Shown here piece by piece: positions 15,393 through 23,346 of a DNA stretch of 45,523 nucleotides (its first letter is position 1; every line of letters begins with the position of its first letter). Source of the DNA: Vicinamibacteria bacterium. GTDB lineage: Bacteria > Acidobacteriota > Vicinamibacteria > Fen-336 > JAGNNV01. Made by a program: the position numbers and the translations under genes. The stretch covers positions 1-45,523 of the forward strand of contig JAIBCN010000217.1 of assembly GCA_019694155.1 (NCBI GenBank). Direction: 5' to 3'. A model generated the notes under the pieces. The model was given only the letters and a program-made list of their open reading frames with translations. It did not search any database and was not told where the DNA came from.

Positions 15393-15423
15393 TTGACAGA
15401 AACCCCGCCAAAACACGTACAAT
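15393..15423 (+). promoter_or_regulatory. Promoter of the HU gene
   Basis: A perfect TTGACA (15393-15398) and TACAAT (15418-15423) are separated by 19 bases, slightly longer than the optimum. The start of transcription would fall near 15430, inside the 10-bp palindrome CGACGCGTCG (15424-15433), giving a leader of about 100 bases before the ATG at 15529. Confidence 0.6.
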
Positions 15424-15443
15424 CGACGCGTCGGGCGGATTTC

Positions 15444-15486
15444 GCGTCACTAGAGCGTCACGCGATTCGGCGATTCATGACGATTC
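15444..15486 (+). repeat. Short direct repeats in the HU leader
   Basis: GCGTCAC occurs at 15444-15450 and again at 15455-15461, 11 bases apart, which is about one helical turn. CGATTC occurs three times, at 15463-15468, 15471-15476 and 15481-15486. The repeats are downstream of the likely transcription start. Confidence 0.6.
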
Positions 15487-15511
15487 CGTTCTCAACAAAA
15501 CAACCCTTTCT

Positions 15512-15517
15512 AGGAGG
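15512..15517 (+). promoter_or_regulatory. Strong ribosome binding site of the HU gene
   Basis: A consensus AGGAGG lies 11 bases before the ATG at 15529, in an A-rich unstructured context, which suits a highly expressed gene. It is the strongest Shine-Dalgarno sequence in this window. Confidence 0.8.
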
Positions 15518-15528
15518 AAAGAAAACAA

Positions 15529-15813
15529 ATGGCAAAGCCGATGACTAAGGCAAAGCTCGTGACCGCACTCGCAGAAGCGACGTCGATTCCCAAGAAGACC
15601 TCGGCGGCGTACCTCGAGGAGCTCGCTCGTCTGGCTCACAAGGAAGCGAAGAACGGCTTCGTGATTCCGGGCATTGGCAAGCTGGTCGTCCGCGCCTACA
15701 AGGCTCGCAAGGGTCGCAACCCCCAGACCGGCGCGGAGATCCGCATCCCGGCCCGGAAGCGCCTGAAGTTCGTGATTGCGAAGGCTGCCAAGGACGCGGT
15801 GTTCGGCGCGTAG
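15529..15813 (+). CDS. HU family DNA-binding protein
   Basis: 94 residues. It has the HU/IHF fold from start to end: helical dimerisation region (MTKAKLVTALAEATSIPKKTSAAYLEELARLAHKEA), the GFVIPGIGKLVVRAYKARKGRNPQTG stretch leading into the beta arms, and the closing KRLKFVIAKAAKDAV. HU coats and bends DNA and organises the nucleoid. The GIGKLVV segment replaces the more usual GFGTF. It is a single-gene unit with its own promoter, a strong ribosome binding site and a terminator. Confidence 0.95.
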   Translation: MAKPMTKAKLVTALAEATSIPKKTSAAYLEELARLAHKEAKNGFVIPGIGKLVVRAYKARKGRNPQTGAEIRIPARKRLKFVIAKAAKDAVFGA

Positions 15814-15884
15814 TTTGCCCTTCTGAGGGTGTTCGCCTTCCCAAAAGCCGCACGCATCGCGCGCTCATGGGAAAGCCGGACAGC

Positions 15885-15935
15885 CTCGAACGCAAGCGTT
15901 TGAGAAGCGGCGCTCTTGGCGCCGCTTTTCTTTTT
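15885..15935 (+). terminator. Rho-independent terminator after HU, with a second hairpin in front
   Basis: AAGCGGCGC (15905-15913), loop TCTTG and GCGCCGCTT (15919-15927) form a perfect 9-bp stem followed by TTCTTTTT. Directly upstream, CTCGAACGC (15885-15893) and GCGTTTGAG (15896-15904) form another near-perfect stem. Together they terminate the HU transcript. Confidence 0.85.
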
Positions 15936-15938
15936 CCC

Positions 15939-16157
15939 CTACGCCCCGGCGGCGCGCAGCGCTTCGGCGAGGCCCCCGAGCCAGGTATCGAAGTCCATGG
16001 AAGCATCCACCACGATCTCGAACTTTCCGTTCGGCTTCCGTTTCACCGAGCCGGGGTTCCTGGGGCCCAGGGGAATCACGAGGCTCTCCCGGTGAATCCC
16101 CATGGGGTCCGTGATCTCGAAGATCCTCTGGATTTCGGCCATTCCTACCTGCTGCAT
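15939..16157 (-). CDS. Small conserved-looking protein of unknown function
   Basis: 72 residues if it starts at the ATG at 16157, which has GGAG 5 bases away; the ATG at 16142 (MAEIQRIFEI) and two upstream ATGs at 16202 and 16205 are alternatives. The sequence (EIQRIFEITDPMGIHRESLVIPLG, then NGKFEIVVDASMDFDTWLGGLAEAL) looks like a compact alpha/beta domain and is not low-complexity. I do not recognise the family. It stands alone, convergent with HU and divergent from the acyl-AMP ligase gene. Confidence 0.6.
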   Translation of the reverse strand: MQQVGMAEIQRIFEITDPMGIHRESLVIPLGPRNPGSVKRKPNGKFEIVVDASMDFDTWLGGLAEALRAAGA

Positions 16158-16203
16158 GCGCTCTCCATGACAGGGCGCTTCGCAAGAGGAGCGCCGCTCC
16201 ATC

Positions 16204-16209
16204 ATTGTA
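16204..16209 (-). promoter_or_regulatory. Putative -10 box TACAAT for the small unknown gene
   Basis: TACAAT on the minus strand, 46 bases before the ATG at 16157. If used, it rules out the two most upstream candidate starts. No -35 match is seen. Confidence 0.3.
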
Positions 16210-16255
16210 GCGACGCCGCGCGTGCGGGCCGGTCGTCGTCGCCTTCGAGAGCGGC

Positions 16256-19093
16256 ATGACAACCGGCTCCGCGCGACCGCCTCTGGAACTGGTGCTCGAT
16301 GAGGCCCGCGCCCTCGCGCTCGAAGCCGGAGGCGAGCGGGCGGGACGATCGGTCACGGAGACTTCTTCGCTCGAGCGGGATGTCGGCCTTGGCAGCCTCG
16401 AGAAGGTGGAACTGATCACCCGCATCGAGCGGCGGTCCGGCCGTCTCCTTCCAGACCATGTCCTCCAGGCGGAGACGTGCGCCGAGATCGCGGCTGCCCT
16501 CGAAGGAGCTTCGGCGGCGGCCGCTCCCGCGCTCGCGCCCAGGCCCGATCGCCCGGGCGACGTCGATGCACTGATCTCGACCGGGCCCCGTGCGCTCGCG
16601 CCCACCGTGGACCGGGCTCTCGCCGCGCGGGCCGAGGAAGCCCCGGCGCGAGTCACCATCTTCCTCGCGGAGGACGACGGATCCGACCGGGAGATCACCT
16701 ACGGCGATCTTTTCGGCGGCGCCTCCAGCGTCGCGGCCGGGCTCGCGAGCCGGGGAATCTCGCGTGGCGACACCGTCGCGCTGATGCTGCCCACCGGATT
16801 CGACTTTCTGCGCGCCTTCCAGGGAGCGCTGCTCCTGGGAGCGGTCGCGGTGCCCATCTATCCGCCGGTCCGGCTCGATCGGCTGGCCGAGTATGCAGAA
16901 CGGCAGGGCGCCATACTGCGCTCAGCCGGAGTGCGCATCATGATCACCGTATCGAGGGCGAAAGCGGTGGCCGAGGTGCTGAAGTCGATCGTGCCGACGC
17001 TCGAGGACGTGGTCACCGCGGATGAACTCGCGGACGATCCCCGCGCGAAGCTGCGCATGTCTCCCCAGTCGCGGCCCGAAGACCCCGCGTTCATCCAATA
17101 CACCTCGGGCAGCACCGGTTCCCCCAAAGGGGTGCTCCTCACCCACGCGAACCTCATGGCGAACGTGCGCGCCATCGGCCTGGGCCTCGACGCACGCCCG
17201 ATGGAGATGGGCGTGAGCTGGCTTCCCCTGTACCACGACATGGGGTTGATCGGCGCGTGGCTCTTCACCATGGCCTCCGCCTACCCTCTCGCCCTGCGAT
17301 CCCCTCTTTCATTCCTCGCTCGACCGGAACGCTGGCTGCAGGACATTCACCGGCGCCGAGGCACCATCTCCGCGGCGCCCAACTTCGCGTACGAGCTCTG
17401 CGTGCGCCGGATCCGCGACGAAGACATCGAAGGCATCGACCTCTCCTCCTGGCGATGCGCCTTGAACGGCGCGGAGCCCGTGCGCCCCGAGACCATGGAC
17501 CGCTTCGTCCGCCGATTTTCGAAGTACGGGTTCCGGCGGGAGACCATGATGCCGGTCTTCGGCCTCGCGGAGTGCTCCGTGGGCCTGTGCATGCCGCCCG
17601 TGCAGCGCGGGCCGAAGCTCGACCGTGTGGATCGAGCCGCCTTCGAGAAGGGCCACGCGACGCCCGCGGCCGATGGAGACGAGCACGCGAACGTCTTCGT
17701 GTGCGTCGGTTCGGCGCTTCCCGAGCACGAGATCCGCGTCGTGGACGAGGCGGGCGCGCCGGTTCCGGAACGCGAGGTGGGGCGGCTGCTCTTCCGCGGA
17801 CCCTCCATGACCTCCGGCTACTTTCGGAACGAGGAGGCGACCCTGGCCATGCGCCGGCCGGACGGCTTCCTCGACACCGGTGACCAGGCCTACATCGCCT
17901 CCGGTGAGCTCTACATAGCGGGCCGGCTGAAGGACCTGATCATTCGCGGGGGACGCAACCTGGTGGCCGCGGAGATCGAGGAGGCCGCTTCGGAGGCGCC
18001 AGGCGTGCGGAAGGGGTGCGTCGCCGCCTTCGGCGTCACGGAAGAGCGAAGCGGCACGGAACAGGTGGTCATCGTCGCGGAGACGAAGGCCACGGCCGCG
18101 GCCGAGCGCGATGAGATCGAGCGCCAGATCGTGGATCGCGTGACCACCGCCATCGGAGCGCCTCCCGATGTGGTGAGGCTGGTGAAGCCCGGCTCTGTGC
18201 CCAAGACCTCGTCGGGGAAGATCCGGCGCAACGATACGAGGACGTTGTTTCTGTCGGGCGCCCTCGGTCGAGACCGGAGCGATTCGCTGACGGCACGCCT
18301 GAAGCTCGGGGCCCTTCTGGTGAAAGGCACGGCGGAGAGCGCCCTTGCTCGGATCGCCCTGGGCGCGCGAGGTCTGAGGCTTTACGGGATCCTGGCCGTC
18401 TACGCGCCCCTGTCCTGGCTGGCGCTGCTGTTCATGGGTCGTGCATCGGCCCGGAGATTCGAGCATCTCTCGGCGCGGATCGCCCTGCGCCTGCTGACGC
18501 CTCACGCCACGGTCACGCCTTCGAGTCCGCGCTTCGAACCGGGCAAGTCGGCGCTCCTCGTGTGCAACCACGCGTCCTACCTCGACGTGATCGCCCTGCG
18601 GGCGCTCCTCGCCGAAGACTTCATCTTCGTCGCGAAGCGCGAAGTGCGCCACTATCCCTTCGTGGGGCGCTTCGTCGAACGCTGCGGCCACATCAGCGTC
18701 GAGCGGAAGGACGCGCGGCAGAGCGCGACCGACGCTTCCCAGCTGACGAAAGCCCTGAATCGCGGAGAGCGGGTGCTCGTCTTCCCCGAGGGGACATTCA
18801 CCCATGCGGACGGCGTCCGCCCCTTCCGGCTGGGGGCGTTCCGCGCGGCGGCAGACGCGGGATGCCCGGTCATTCCCGTGGCCCTCAAAGGCACGCGGCG
18901 GATGCTTCGCGACGGTCAGCTCATTCCGCGTCGCGGCAGCGTCTCACTCTGGGTCGGGGACCCGCTCAACCCCGCGGGCGCGTCCTTTCGCGATCTCGTG
19001 GCCCTCCGCGACCGGGCGAGAGAGATCATCGGAGCCCGGTCCGGCGAGGTCACTCTCGAACTCGCGTCCGCGGGGGTGGACCAGACATGGTGA
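16256..19093 (+). CDS. Three-domain fusion: acyl carrier domain, fatty acyl-AMP ligase, PlsC acyltransferase
   Basis: 945 residues. Residues about 10-85 are a carrier domain with the phosphopantetheine site GLGSLEKVEL (Ser47). Residues about 110-670 are an acyl-AMP ligase: P-loop TSGSTGSPKG (282-291), LPLYHDMGLIG, APNFAYEL and NGAEPVR, which are typical of fatty acyl-AMP ligases, GLAECS, and the C-terminal catalytic Lys in SSGKIRR. A hydrophobic stretch (about 708-727) precedes a PlsC/LPLAT domain with NHASYLD (771-777), FPEGTFT (843-849) and VIPVALKG (872-879). The protein could activate a fatty acid, load it on its own carrier and transfer it to a lipid acceptor at the membrane. Each step is inferred from domain knowledge. 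It overlaps the next gene by 7 bases. Confidence 0.92.
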   Translation: MTTGSARPPLELVLDEARALALEAGGERAGRSVTETSSLERDVGLGSLEKVELITRIERRSGRLLPDHVLQAETCAEIAAALEGASAAAAPALAPRPDRPGDVDALISTGPRALAPTVDRALAARAEEAPARVTIFLAEDDGSDREITYGDLFGGASSVAAGLASRGISRGDTVALMLPTGFDFLRAFQGALLLGAVAVPIYPPVRLDRLAEYAERQGAILRSAGVRIMITVSRAKAVAEVLKSIVPTLEDVVTADELADDPRAKLRMSPQSRPEDPAFIQYTSGSTGSPKGVLLTHANLMANVRAIGLGLDARPMEMGVSWLPLYHDMGLIGAWLFTMASAYPLALRSPLSFLARPERWLQDIHRRRGTISAAPNFAYELCVRRIRDEDIEGIDLSSWRCALNGAEPVRPETMDRFVRRFSKYGFRRETMMPVFGLAECSVGLCMPPVQRGPKLDRVDRAAFEKGHATPAADGDEHANVFVCVGSALPEHEIRVVDEAGAPVPEREVGRLLFRGPSMTSGYFRNEEATLAMRRPDGFLDTGDQAYIASGELYIAGRLKDLIIRGGRNLVAAEIEEAASEAPGVRKGCVAAFGVTEERSGTEQVVIVAETKATAAAERDEIERQIVDRVTTAIGAPPDVVRLVKPGSVPKTSSGKIRRNDTRTLFLSGALGRDRSDSLTARLKLGALLVKGTAESALARIALGARGLRLYGILAVYAPLSWLALLFMGRASARRFEHLSARIALRLLTPHATVTPSSPRFEPGKSALLVCNHASYLDVIALRALLAEDFIFVAKREVRHYPFVGRFVERCGHISVERKDARQSATDASQLTKALNRGERVLVFPEGTFTHADGVRPFRLGAFRAAADAGCPVIPVALKGTRRMLRDGQLIPRRGSVSLWVGDPLNPAGASFRDLVALRDRAREIIGARSGEVTLELASAGVDQTW

Positions 19094-20052
19094 ATCACGG
19101 TCTCCGGCTGAATGCCGCTCTGGTCGATGAGGCGCACGGCGCCATCCGTCCCTTTCTGCCTCCGACCCGGCTCGTTTCCTGGAATCGCGCAGGGGGCGCG
19201 AAGGTCTTCCTGAAGCTCGACACTGAACAGCCCACGGGCTCCTTCAAGGTGCGGGGCGCGCTCTTCAATCTCCTTCGACAGCCCGGAACGCGGGCGGGTT
19301 TCGTGGCGGCATCCGCCGGCAATCACGGGCTGGGCGTCGCCTGGGCGGCGAAGAAGAGCGGGCGAAGCGAGCCCGTCACCATCTTCATTCCGGGCAGCGC
19401 GCCGCAGGCGAAAGTCCGCAAGCTCCGCGAGTACGCGATCGACCTGCGCATCGTGGGCGAGACGTTCGACGATGCGGAGCGCCATGCCCGCTCCTTCGAG
19501 AGGGAGACAGGGGCGTGTTTCATCCACGCCTACGATGATCCGCTCACCGCCGCCGGCCAGGGCACCATGGCCATCGAAATCGCCGAGGCGATGCGCGAGG
19601 CGGGCTCCCCTCTCACCCTGATGGTGCCGGTGGGCGGCGGCGGCCTGATCAGCGGAAGCGCGGCCTGGTTCAAGGAGCGGTTCCCCGCGACGCGTATCGT
19701 GGCCGTTCAGCCCGAGGCCTCTCCTGCCTTCTCCGAATCCCTTCGCCTCGGACGGGCGCTCCTCGAATACCCGGCCGGACCCACGCTCGCGGACGGGCTC
19801 TCGGGCGGCATCGGCCGCATCGTCTTCGAGCATCGCGACCTGATCGATGAAGTGGTCAACGTTCCCGAGGACCGGATCCGCGCGGCCATACGCAGCCTTC
19901 ACCGGGAGGACGGGGTGCGAGCCGAGGCCTCCGGGGCGATCACCGTCGCGGCTCTGGACCTGGAGTCGAGCCGCGCCTGGCCGCGGCCGATCGTTTGCGT
20001 GATCACGGGTTCGAACATCGACGAAGCGGTCCTGAGCCCGCTCGTCGCGTGA
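19087..20052 (+). CDS. PLP-dependent threonine/serine dehydratase-like enzyme
   Basis: 321 residues. Fold-type II PLP enzyme: Lys54 in TGSFKVRGA forms the Schiff base, SAGNHG (76-81) binds the substrate carboxylate, and VPVGGGGLISG holds the cofactor phosphate. The length fits catabolic threonine dehydratase, serine racemase and the ectoine-utilisation dehydratase EutB; there is no C-terminal ACT regulatory domain. The start overlaps the end of the acyl-AMP ligase fusion by 7 bases, so the two are translated together. That suggests the amino-acid product or substrate may be linked to the lipid reaction, but this is inference; a plain serine/threonine dehydratase is the safe call. Confidence 0.9.
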   Translation: MVNHGLRLNAALVDEAHGAIRPFLPPTRLVSWNRAGGAKVFLKLDTEQPTGSFKVRGALFNLLRQPGTRAGFVAASAGNHGLGVAWAAKKSGRSEPVTIFIPGSAPQAKVRKLREYAIDLRIVGETFDDAERHARSFERETGACFIHAYDDPLTAAGQGTMAIEIAEAMREAGSPLTLMVPVGGGGLISGSAAWFKERFPATRIVAVQPEASPAFSESLRLGRALLEYPAGPTLADGLSGGIGRIVFEHRDLIDEVVNVPEDRIRAAIRSLHREDGVRAEASGAITVAALDLESSRAWPRPIVCVITGSNIDEAVLSPLVA

Positions 20053-20063
20053 CGCGCCGTCCC

Positions 20064-20069
20064 TATAAT
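20064..20069 (+). promoter_or_regulatory. Consensus -10 box TATAAT before the GT39-like gene
   Basis: A perfect TATAAT 20 bases before the TTG at 20090, in the 37-base gap after the dehydratase gene. No recognisable -35. The leader would be about 14 bases. Confidence 0.4.
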
Positions 20070-20089
20070 CGGTCGAACCGAGCGCGCCT

Positions 20090-21673
20090 TTGAACCTGGA
20101 CTCCATACCCGCTCGCTCCCCGCTCTGGGCACGGCTGGCCGTCGCGATGATGAGCGGCGTCTTCCTGCTTCTGGGAATCCAGGCCATCGGCGCCGCCTCG
20201 CCGACCACCGACGAACCCGGCCACTATCGCTACGGCCACCGCATCCTGCGGGGCGTGGCCGCGCGGTGGGACGACAGCAAGATGCCGGTGTCCGCCCTCA
20301 ACGCTCTTCCCTGCTACCTCTCCGAGAAGGCGGGTTCGCTGGTCCGCGACGCCGATGAGTTCTCCGGGCCTTGCGACTGGACGCTCGCGCGCGTGCCGAC
20401 CCTCCTGGGAGGCCTCGCTCTCGGCCTCCTCATCGCCTCCTGGTCACGGGCCCTGTTCGGCTGGCCGGGAGCGCTCGTCTCGTTCGGCCTCTTCGCCTTC
20501 GATCCCAATCTCCTCGCCCACTCGGGCCTCGTCACGACGGACGTGTTCGGCGCGCTCTTCATCCTTCTCTCTCTTCGCTGCTTCGCGCGGTGGCTCGACG
20601 CCCCCGGCGCCCCGACCGCCGTCCGCCTCGGCCTCGCGGTGGGCGCGGCCTTCATCGCGAAGTACACCGCGGCCTACCTCATAATCATCTTCGCGGCAGC
20701 GTGGCTTCTGGCCCGGCGCCCCTGGGCGGCGTCCCTCGTCCTGAGCGCCATCATCGCGCTCGGTGTGATCAACCTCGGCTTTCTCGGGGACGACACCGGG
20801 ACATCGTTGCGCGATCAGAGGTTCGAGAGCCCACAGTTCCGGGAATTGAGGAAGCTCCCGCTCATCGCTCGGGCGCCCCTTCCCGTACCCCGGCCTTTCG
20901 TCGAGGGCCTGGACCGCGTTTTCCATCGCGAGCGCAATGGTGGGGGGTCGGGGAACATCTACTTCATGGGTGAGCTGCGCAGCCCGGGCAGCGAGGGCTT
21001 TCCTTCCTACTTCGTCGTGCTCGCGCTTCTGAAGACGCCCATCCCCGCCCTTCTGATCCTGCTGCTGGGAGGGGGCCTGATCCTGAAGCCGGGGCGCACG
21101 CGCAGCACGGACGAGGTCACCCTGCTGTGCGCCACCGTTGTCCTGGCCCTCTACTTCAGCCTTTTCTTCCGCGCCCAGATCGGGTTCCGCCACTTTCTGG
21201 TCGTGATGCCTCCTCTGTTCGTGCTGGCAGGAGCGGCTGGCCCGTTCCTCGCGCGATCGAGGGCGCGCATCGCTTTCGGCGTGGCCGCGGTCTGCCTCTC
21301 GGCGGCCTCCGTCATCCGGCACGGCGATGACCCGCTCTCCTACTTCAATGAGGCGGTGCGGCCGACGCTGACCTACCGAATCGCCGCCGACTCGAATCTC
21401 GAATGGGGACAGTCACGAGCCCGCGTCGAGGCCTACCTCGCGACCCACCCGGGTGTCCTCACGGCGCCGGGGAAGCCGTTCCCGGGGCGGATCCTCGTGA
21501 GCGCCAATCAACTCACGGGCGTCATTACGCGCAAGCGGATGGAGTGGCTTCGGGATTCGGGACTCGTACCCGTGGGGCATGTCGCGTTCACTCACTTCCT
21601 CTTCGACGTGACCGAGGCCGAGGCAATCCGGCTGCGGCGGGAGCGCGGTGACCCTCCCTTGTCCCCGGAATGA
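20090..21673 (+). CDS. GT39/ArnT-like membrane glycosyltransferase family protein
   Basis: 527 residues, TTG start; an ATG at 20147 is an alternative but would cut into the first membrane helix. Features are an N-terminal helix followed by the catalytic-type DE pair (Asp41-Glu42 in TTDEPGHY), about ten membrane segments, FDPNLLAHSGLVTTDVF (the DxxxA-type region), RHFLVVMPPLFVLAG and a C-terminal soluble part containing DSNLEWGQ. This set is typical of the PMT/ArnT-like family that uses polyprenyl-phosphate sugars to glycosylate proteins or lipids on the outer face of the membrane. Donor and acceptor are unknown. It is shorter than classic PMT enzymes and has a modest periplasmic domain. Confidence 0.83.
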   Translation: MNLDSIPARSPLWARLAVAMMSGVFLLLGIQAIGAASPTTDEPGHYRYGHRILRGVAARWDDSKMPVSALNALPCYLSEKAGSLVRDADEFSGPCDWTLARVPTLLGGLALGLLIASWSRALFGWPGALVSFGLFAFDPNLLAHSGLVTTDVFGALFILLSLRCFARWLDAPGAPTAVRLGLAVGAAFIAKYTAAYLIIIFAAAWLLARRPWAASLVLSAIIALGVINLGFLGDDTGTSLRDQRFESPQFRELRKLPLIARAPLPVPRPFVEGLDRVFHRERNGGGSGNIYFMGELRSPGSEGFPSYFVVLALLKTPIPALLILLLGGGLILKPGRTRSTDEVTLLCATVVLALYFSLFFRAQIGFRHFLVVMPPLFVLAGAAGPFLARSRARIAFGVAAVCLSAASVIRHGDDPLSYFNEAVRPTLTYRIAADSNLEWGQSRARVEAYLATHPGVLTAPGKPFPGRILVSANQLTGVITRKRMEWLRDSGLVPVGHVAFTHFLFDVTEAEAIRLRRERGDPPLSPE

Positions 21674-21696
21674 GCCCGGACCGCCCCGCTCCCTCC

Positions 21697-21702
21697 TATA
21701 CT
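21697..21702 (+). promoter_or_regulatory. Putative -10 box TATACT upstream of the SDR gene
   Basis: TATACT lies in the 81-base gap before the SDR gene at 21755, giving a leader of about 45 bases. No matching -35. Confidence 0.3.
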
Positions 21703-21754
21703 CCGCCCATCCCGTTGGGCCGGACCAGAATCAAAGAGTGGAACTGAAAGCGGC

Positions 21755-22468
21755 ATGAGAACTGTCTTCATCACCGGTGCGAATCGCGGCCTGGGCCTCG
21801 AATTCGTCAAGCAGTACGTGGCACAGGGCGATACCGTCCACGCCTGCTGCCGAAGGCCGGGCGGAGCGGCGGAGCTGAAAGCGCTCGAGAAAGCCAATCG
21901 CGCAACCCTTCATGTCCACGCGCTCGACGTGACCCGCACGGAAGCCGTGCAGCGCCTCGCGGGCGCCCTCTCGGAGACGGCCATCGACATTCTCATCAAC
22001 AACGCCGGGGTGTTCGGCCCCAAGGCGGAGAGTGAAAAGGACCCTCGCCAGTCTCTGGGCCACATCGACGAGGAAATCGTCGCAAAGGTGATCAGGATCA
22101 ACGCGGTCGCCCCTCTCGTGGTGGCTCAGGCCTTCACGGAGCATGTGGCGCGGAGCGCGGGACGGAAGATGGTCGCCATCTCGAGTTCTCTCGGGTCCAT
22201 CGCCGACACCTCGGGCGGCTACTACGCCTATCGCATGAGCAAGGCCGCGCTCAACATGGCGATGGCCACGGTGGCGAAGGACCTCGCACCCCGCGGCATC
22301 GCAGTGCAGGTCTTCTGTCCGGGCTGGGTGCGGACCGAGATGGGCGGAGCCTCGGCCCCTCAGACCGTCGAAGAGAGCGTTCGCGGCATGAAAGGGCTGA
22401 TCGATGCGGCGCTGACGCCGGGCGCCGCGAACTTTCAGCTCTTCGACGGCACCCCTCGGCGCTGGTAG
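21755..22468 (+). CDS. Short-chain dehydrogenase/reductase, sniffer/C-factor-like
   Basis: 237 residues. Classical SDR motifs: nucleotide-binding TGANRGLG near the N-terminus, NNAG at the end of the fourth strand, catalytic Ser in ISSSLGSI, and YAYRMSK carrying the Tyr and Lys. The overall pattern (ITGANRGLGLEFVKQY at the start, GWVRTEMGG in the loop after the catalytic helix) resembles sniffer/carbonyl reductase and the myxobacterial C-factor group. An NAD(P)-dependent carbonyl reductase is likely and its substrate is unknown. It is a single gene that converges with the HTH gene at 22482. Confidence 0.9.
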   Translation: MRTVFITGANRGLGLEFVKQYVAQGDTVHACCRRPGGAAELKALEKANRATLHVHALDVTRTEAVQRLAGALSETAIDILINNAGVFGPKAESEKDPRQSLGHIDEEIVAKVIRINAVAPLVVAQAFTEHVARSAGRKMVAISSSLGSIADTSGGYYAYRMSKAALNMAMATVAKDLAPRGIAVQVFCPGWVRTEMGGASAPQTVEESVRGMKGLIDAALTPGAANFQLFDGTPRRW

Positions 22469-22481
22469 GCGCTTCGAACTC

Positions 22482-22823
22482 CTACCTGGCCGCCCGGCGC
22501 TGGCGGGCGAGAGCCCGTGTCAGTTCGCGCGTGAACGCCACCTCCGCGATCCCGGCTTCTCCCAGGACGCCCGCGACTTCGCGCGCGTAGTCCGTGAGAA
22601 AGGCCGCGGTGGCCTTGGGCGCCTGATGCATGACCGTCCGCTTGTGCACGCGGCCGTCCTGCATCATGGTGCGGACCAGATCGACCCGGCTCGGACTCCA
22701 CAAACGGTATCCCTGGGCGTTGCGTGGCGGCTCCTGGATGCGCCCGGCGTAGAGCCAGTTCAGAACCGTCTGCTTACTGACGCCCAGCTCGCGGGCGACC
22801 TCGAGAGTCGTCAAGTACTTCAT
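22482..22823 (-). CDS. MerR-like helix-turn-helix DNA-binding protein
   Basis: 113 residues. The N-terminal half is a MerR/excisionase-type winged helix: YLTTLEVARELGVSKQTVLNWLYAGRIQEPPRNAQGYRLWSPSRVDLV, where the RIxPxRxxxGYRxW wing is clear. The C-terminal half is helical and basic but not a recognised effector domain. The ATG at 22823 has AGGA 6 bases upstream. It is a single gene, so a target cannot be assigned from neighbours; the SDR it faces or the ferredoxin upstream are possibilities. Confidence 0.83.
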   Translation of the reverse strand: MKYLTTLEVARELGVSKQTVLNWLYAGRIQEPPRNAQGYRLWSPSRVDLVRTMMQDGRVHKRTVMHQAPKATAAFLTDYAREVAGVLGEAGIAEVAFTRELTRALARQRRAAR

Positions 22824-22886
22824 TCAGTTCCTGGGGGGGATTGATGCGATTCTGACGAGGTTCGTGGCACCCGTCAACCGTTCCCC

Positions 22887-23216
22887 TCACTCCCAGGGGG
22901 CGTCGTCGGGCATGAGCAGCCTGGTCACGGGCGCGCCTCCCCGCAGGTGACTCTCGCAGATCTCGCGCAGGTCGGCCTCACCGACGCCCTGGTACCAGGT
23001 GTTCTCGGGATAGACGGCGGCGGTGACGCCGAGGCTGCAATGCTTGAGACAGCCGGTGCGGCTGACGAGCACCGTTTCCTTGAGGCCGCTCTCGCGGATC
23101 AGGTCCTTCATGAGTCCGGCGAGCCTCTCGCCTCCCTTCTCGCCGCACGAACCGCGAGGGTGGCCGGGCCCCCGATTGTTGGCGCAGATCAACAGGTGGC
23201 GGGTCGGGCGGGGCAT
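22887..23216 (-). CDS. Thioredoxin-like 2Fe-2S ferredoxin
   Basis: 109 residues from the ATG at 23216, preceded by GAGGAG and, 25 bases from the start, a TAGCAT box. The four cysteines expected of this family are present: Cys11 and Cys24 (CANNRGPGHPRGSC) and Cys56 and Cys60 (TGCLKHC). The middle and end (GVTAAVYPENTWYQGVGEADLREICESHL) match the thioredoxin-like ferredoxins typified by Aquifex Fd and the Azotobacter FeSII Shethna protein. A role in electron transfer is likely; the partner is unknown. It is divergent from the sulfurtransferase gene. Confidence 0.9.
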   Translation of the reverse strand: MPRPTRHLLICANNRGPGHPRGSCGEKGGERLAGLMKDLIRESGLKETVLVSRTGCLKHCSLGVTAAVYPENTWYQGVGEADLREICESHLRGGAPVTRLLMPDDAPWE

Positions 23217-23346
23217 TCCGTTCTCCTCATTCTGACCCTTTATGCTACGCGGCGTTCGCGGGCGTTCCGCACAGCGTTCTTCAGGAAGATCGCAACCACG
23301 GCGCGCAAAACGTCCCCGGCAGAAAGACTCAGGCGGCGAATCTCCC

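Noticed and set aside
17309..18805. 498-codon minus-strand frame inside the acyl-AMP ligase fusion
   Set aside because: Antisense shadow without recognisable domains; the plus-strand protein has all catalytic motifs.
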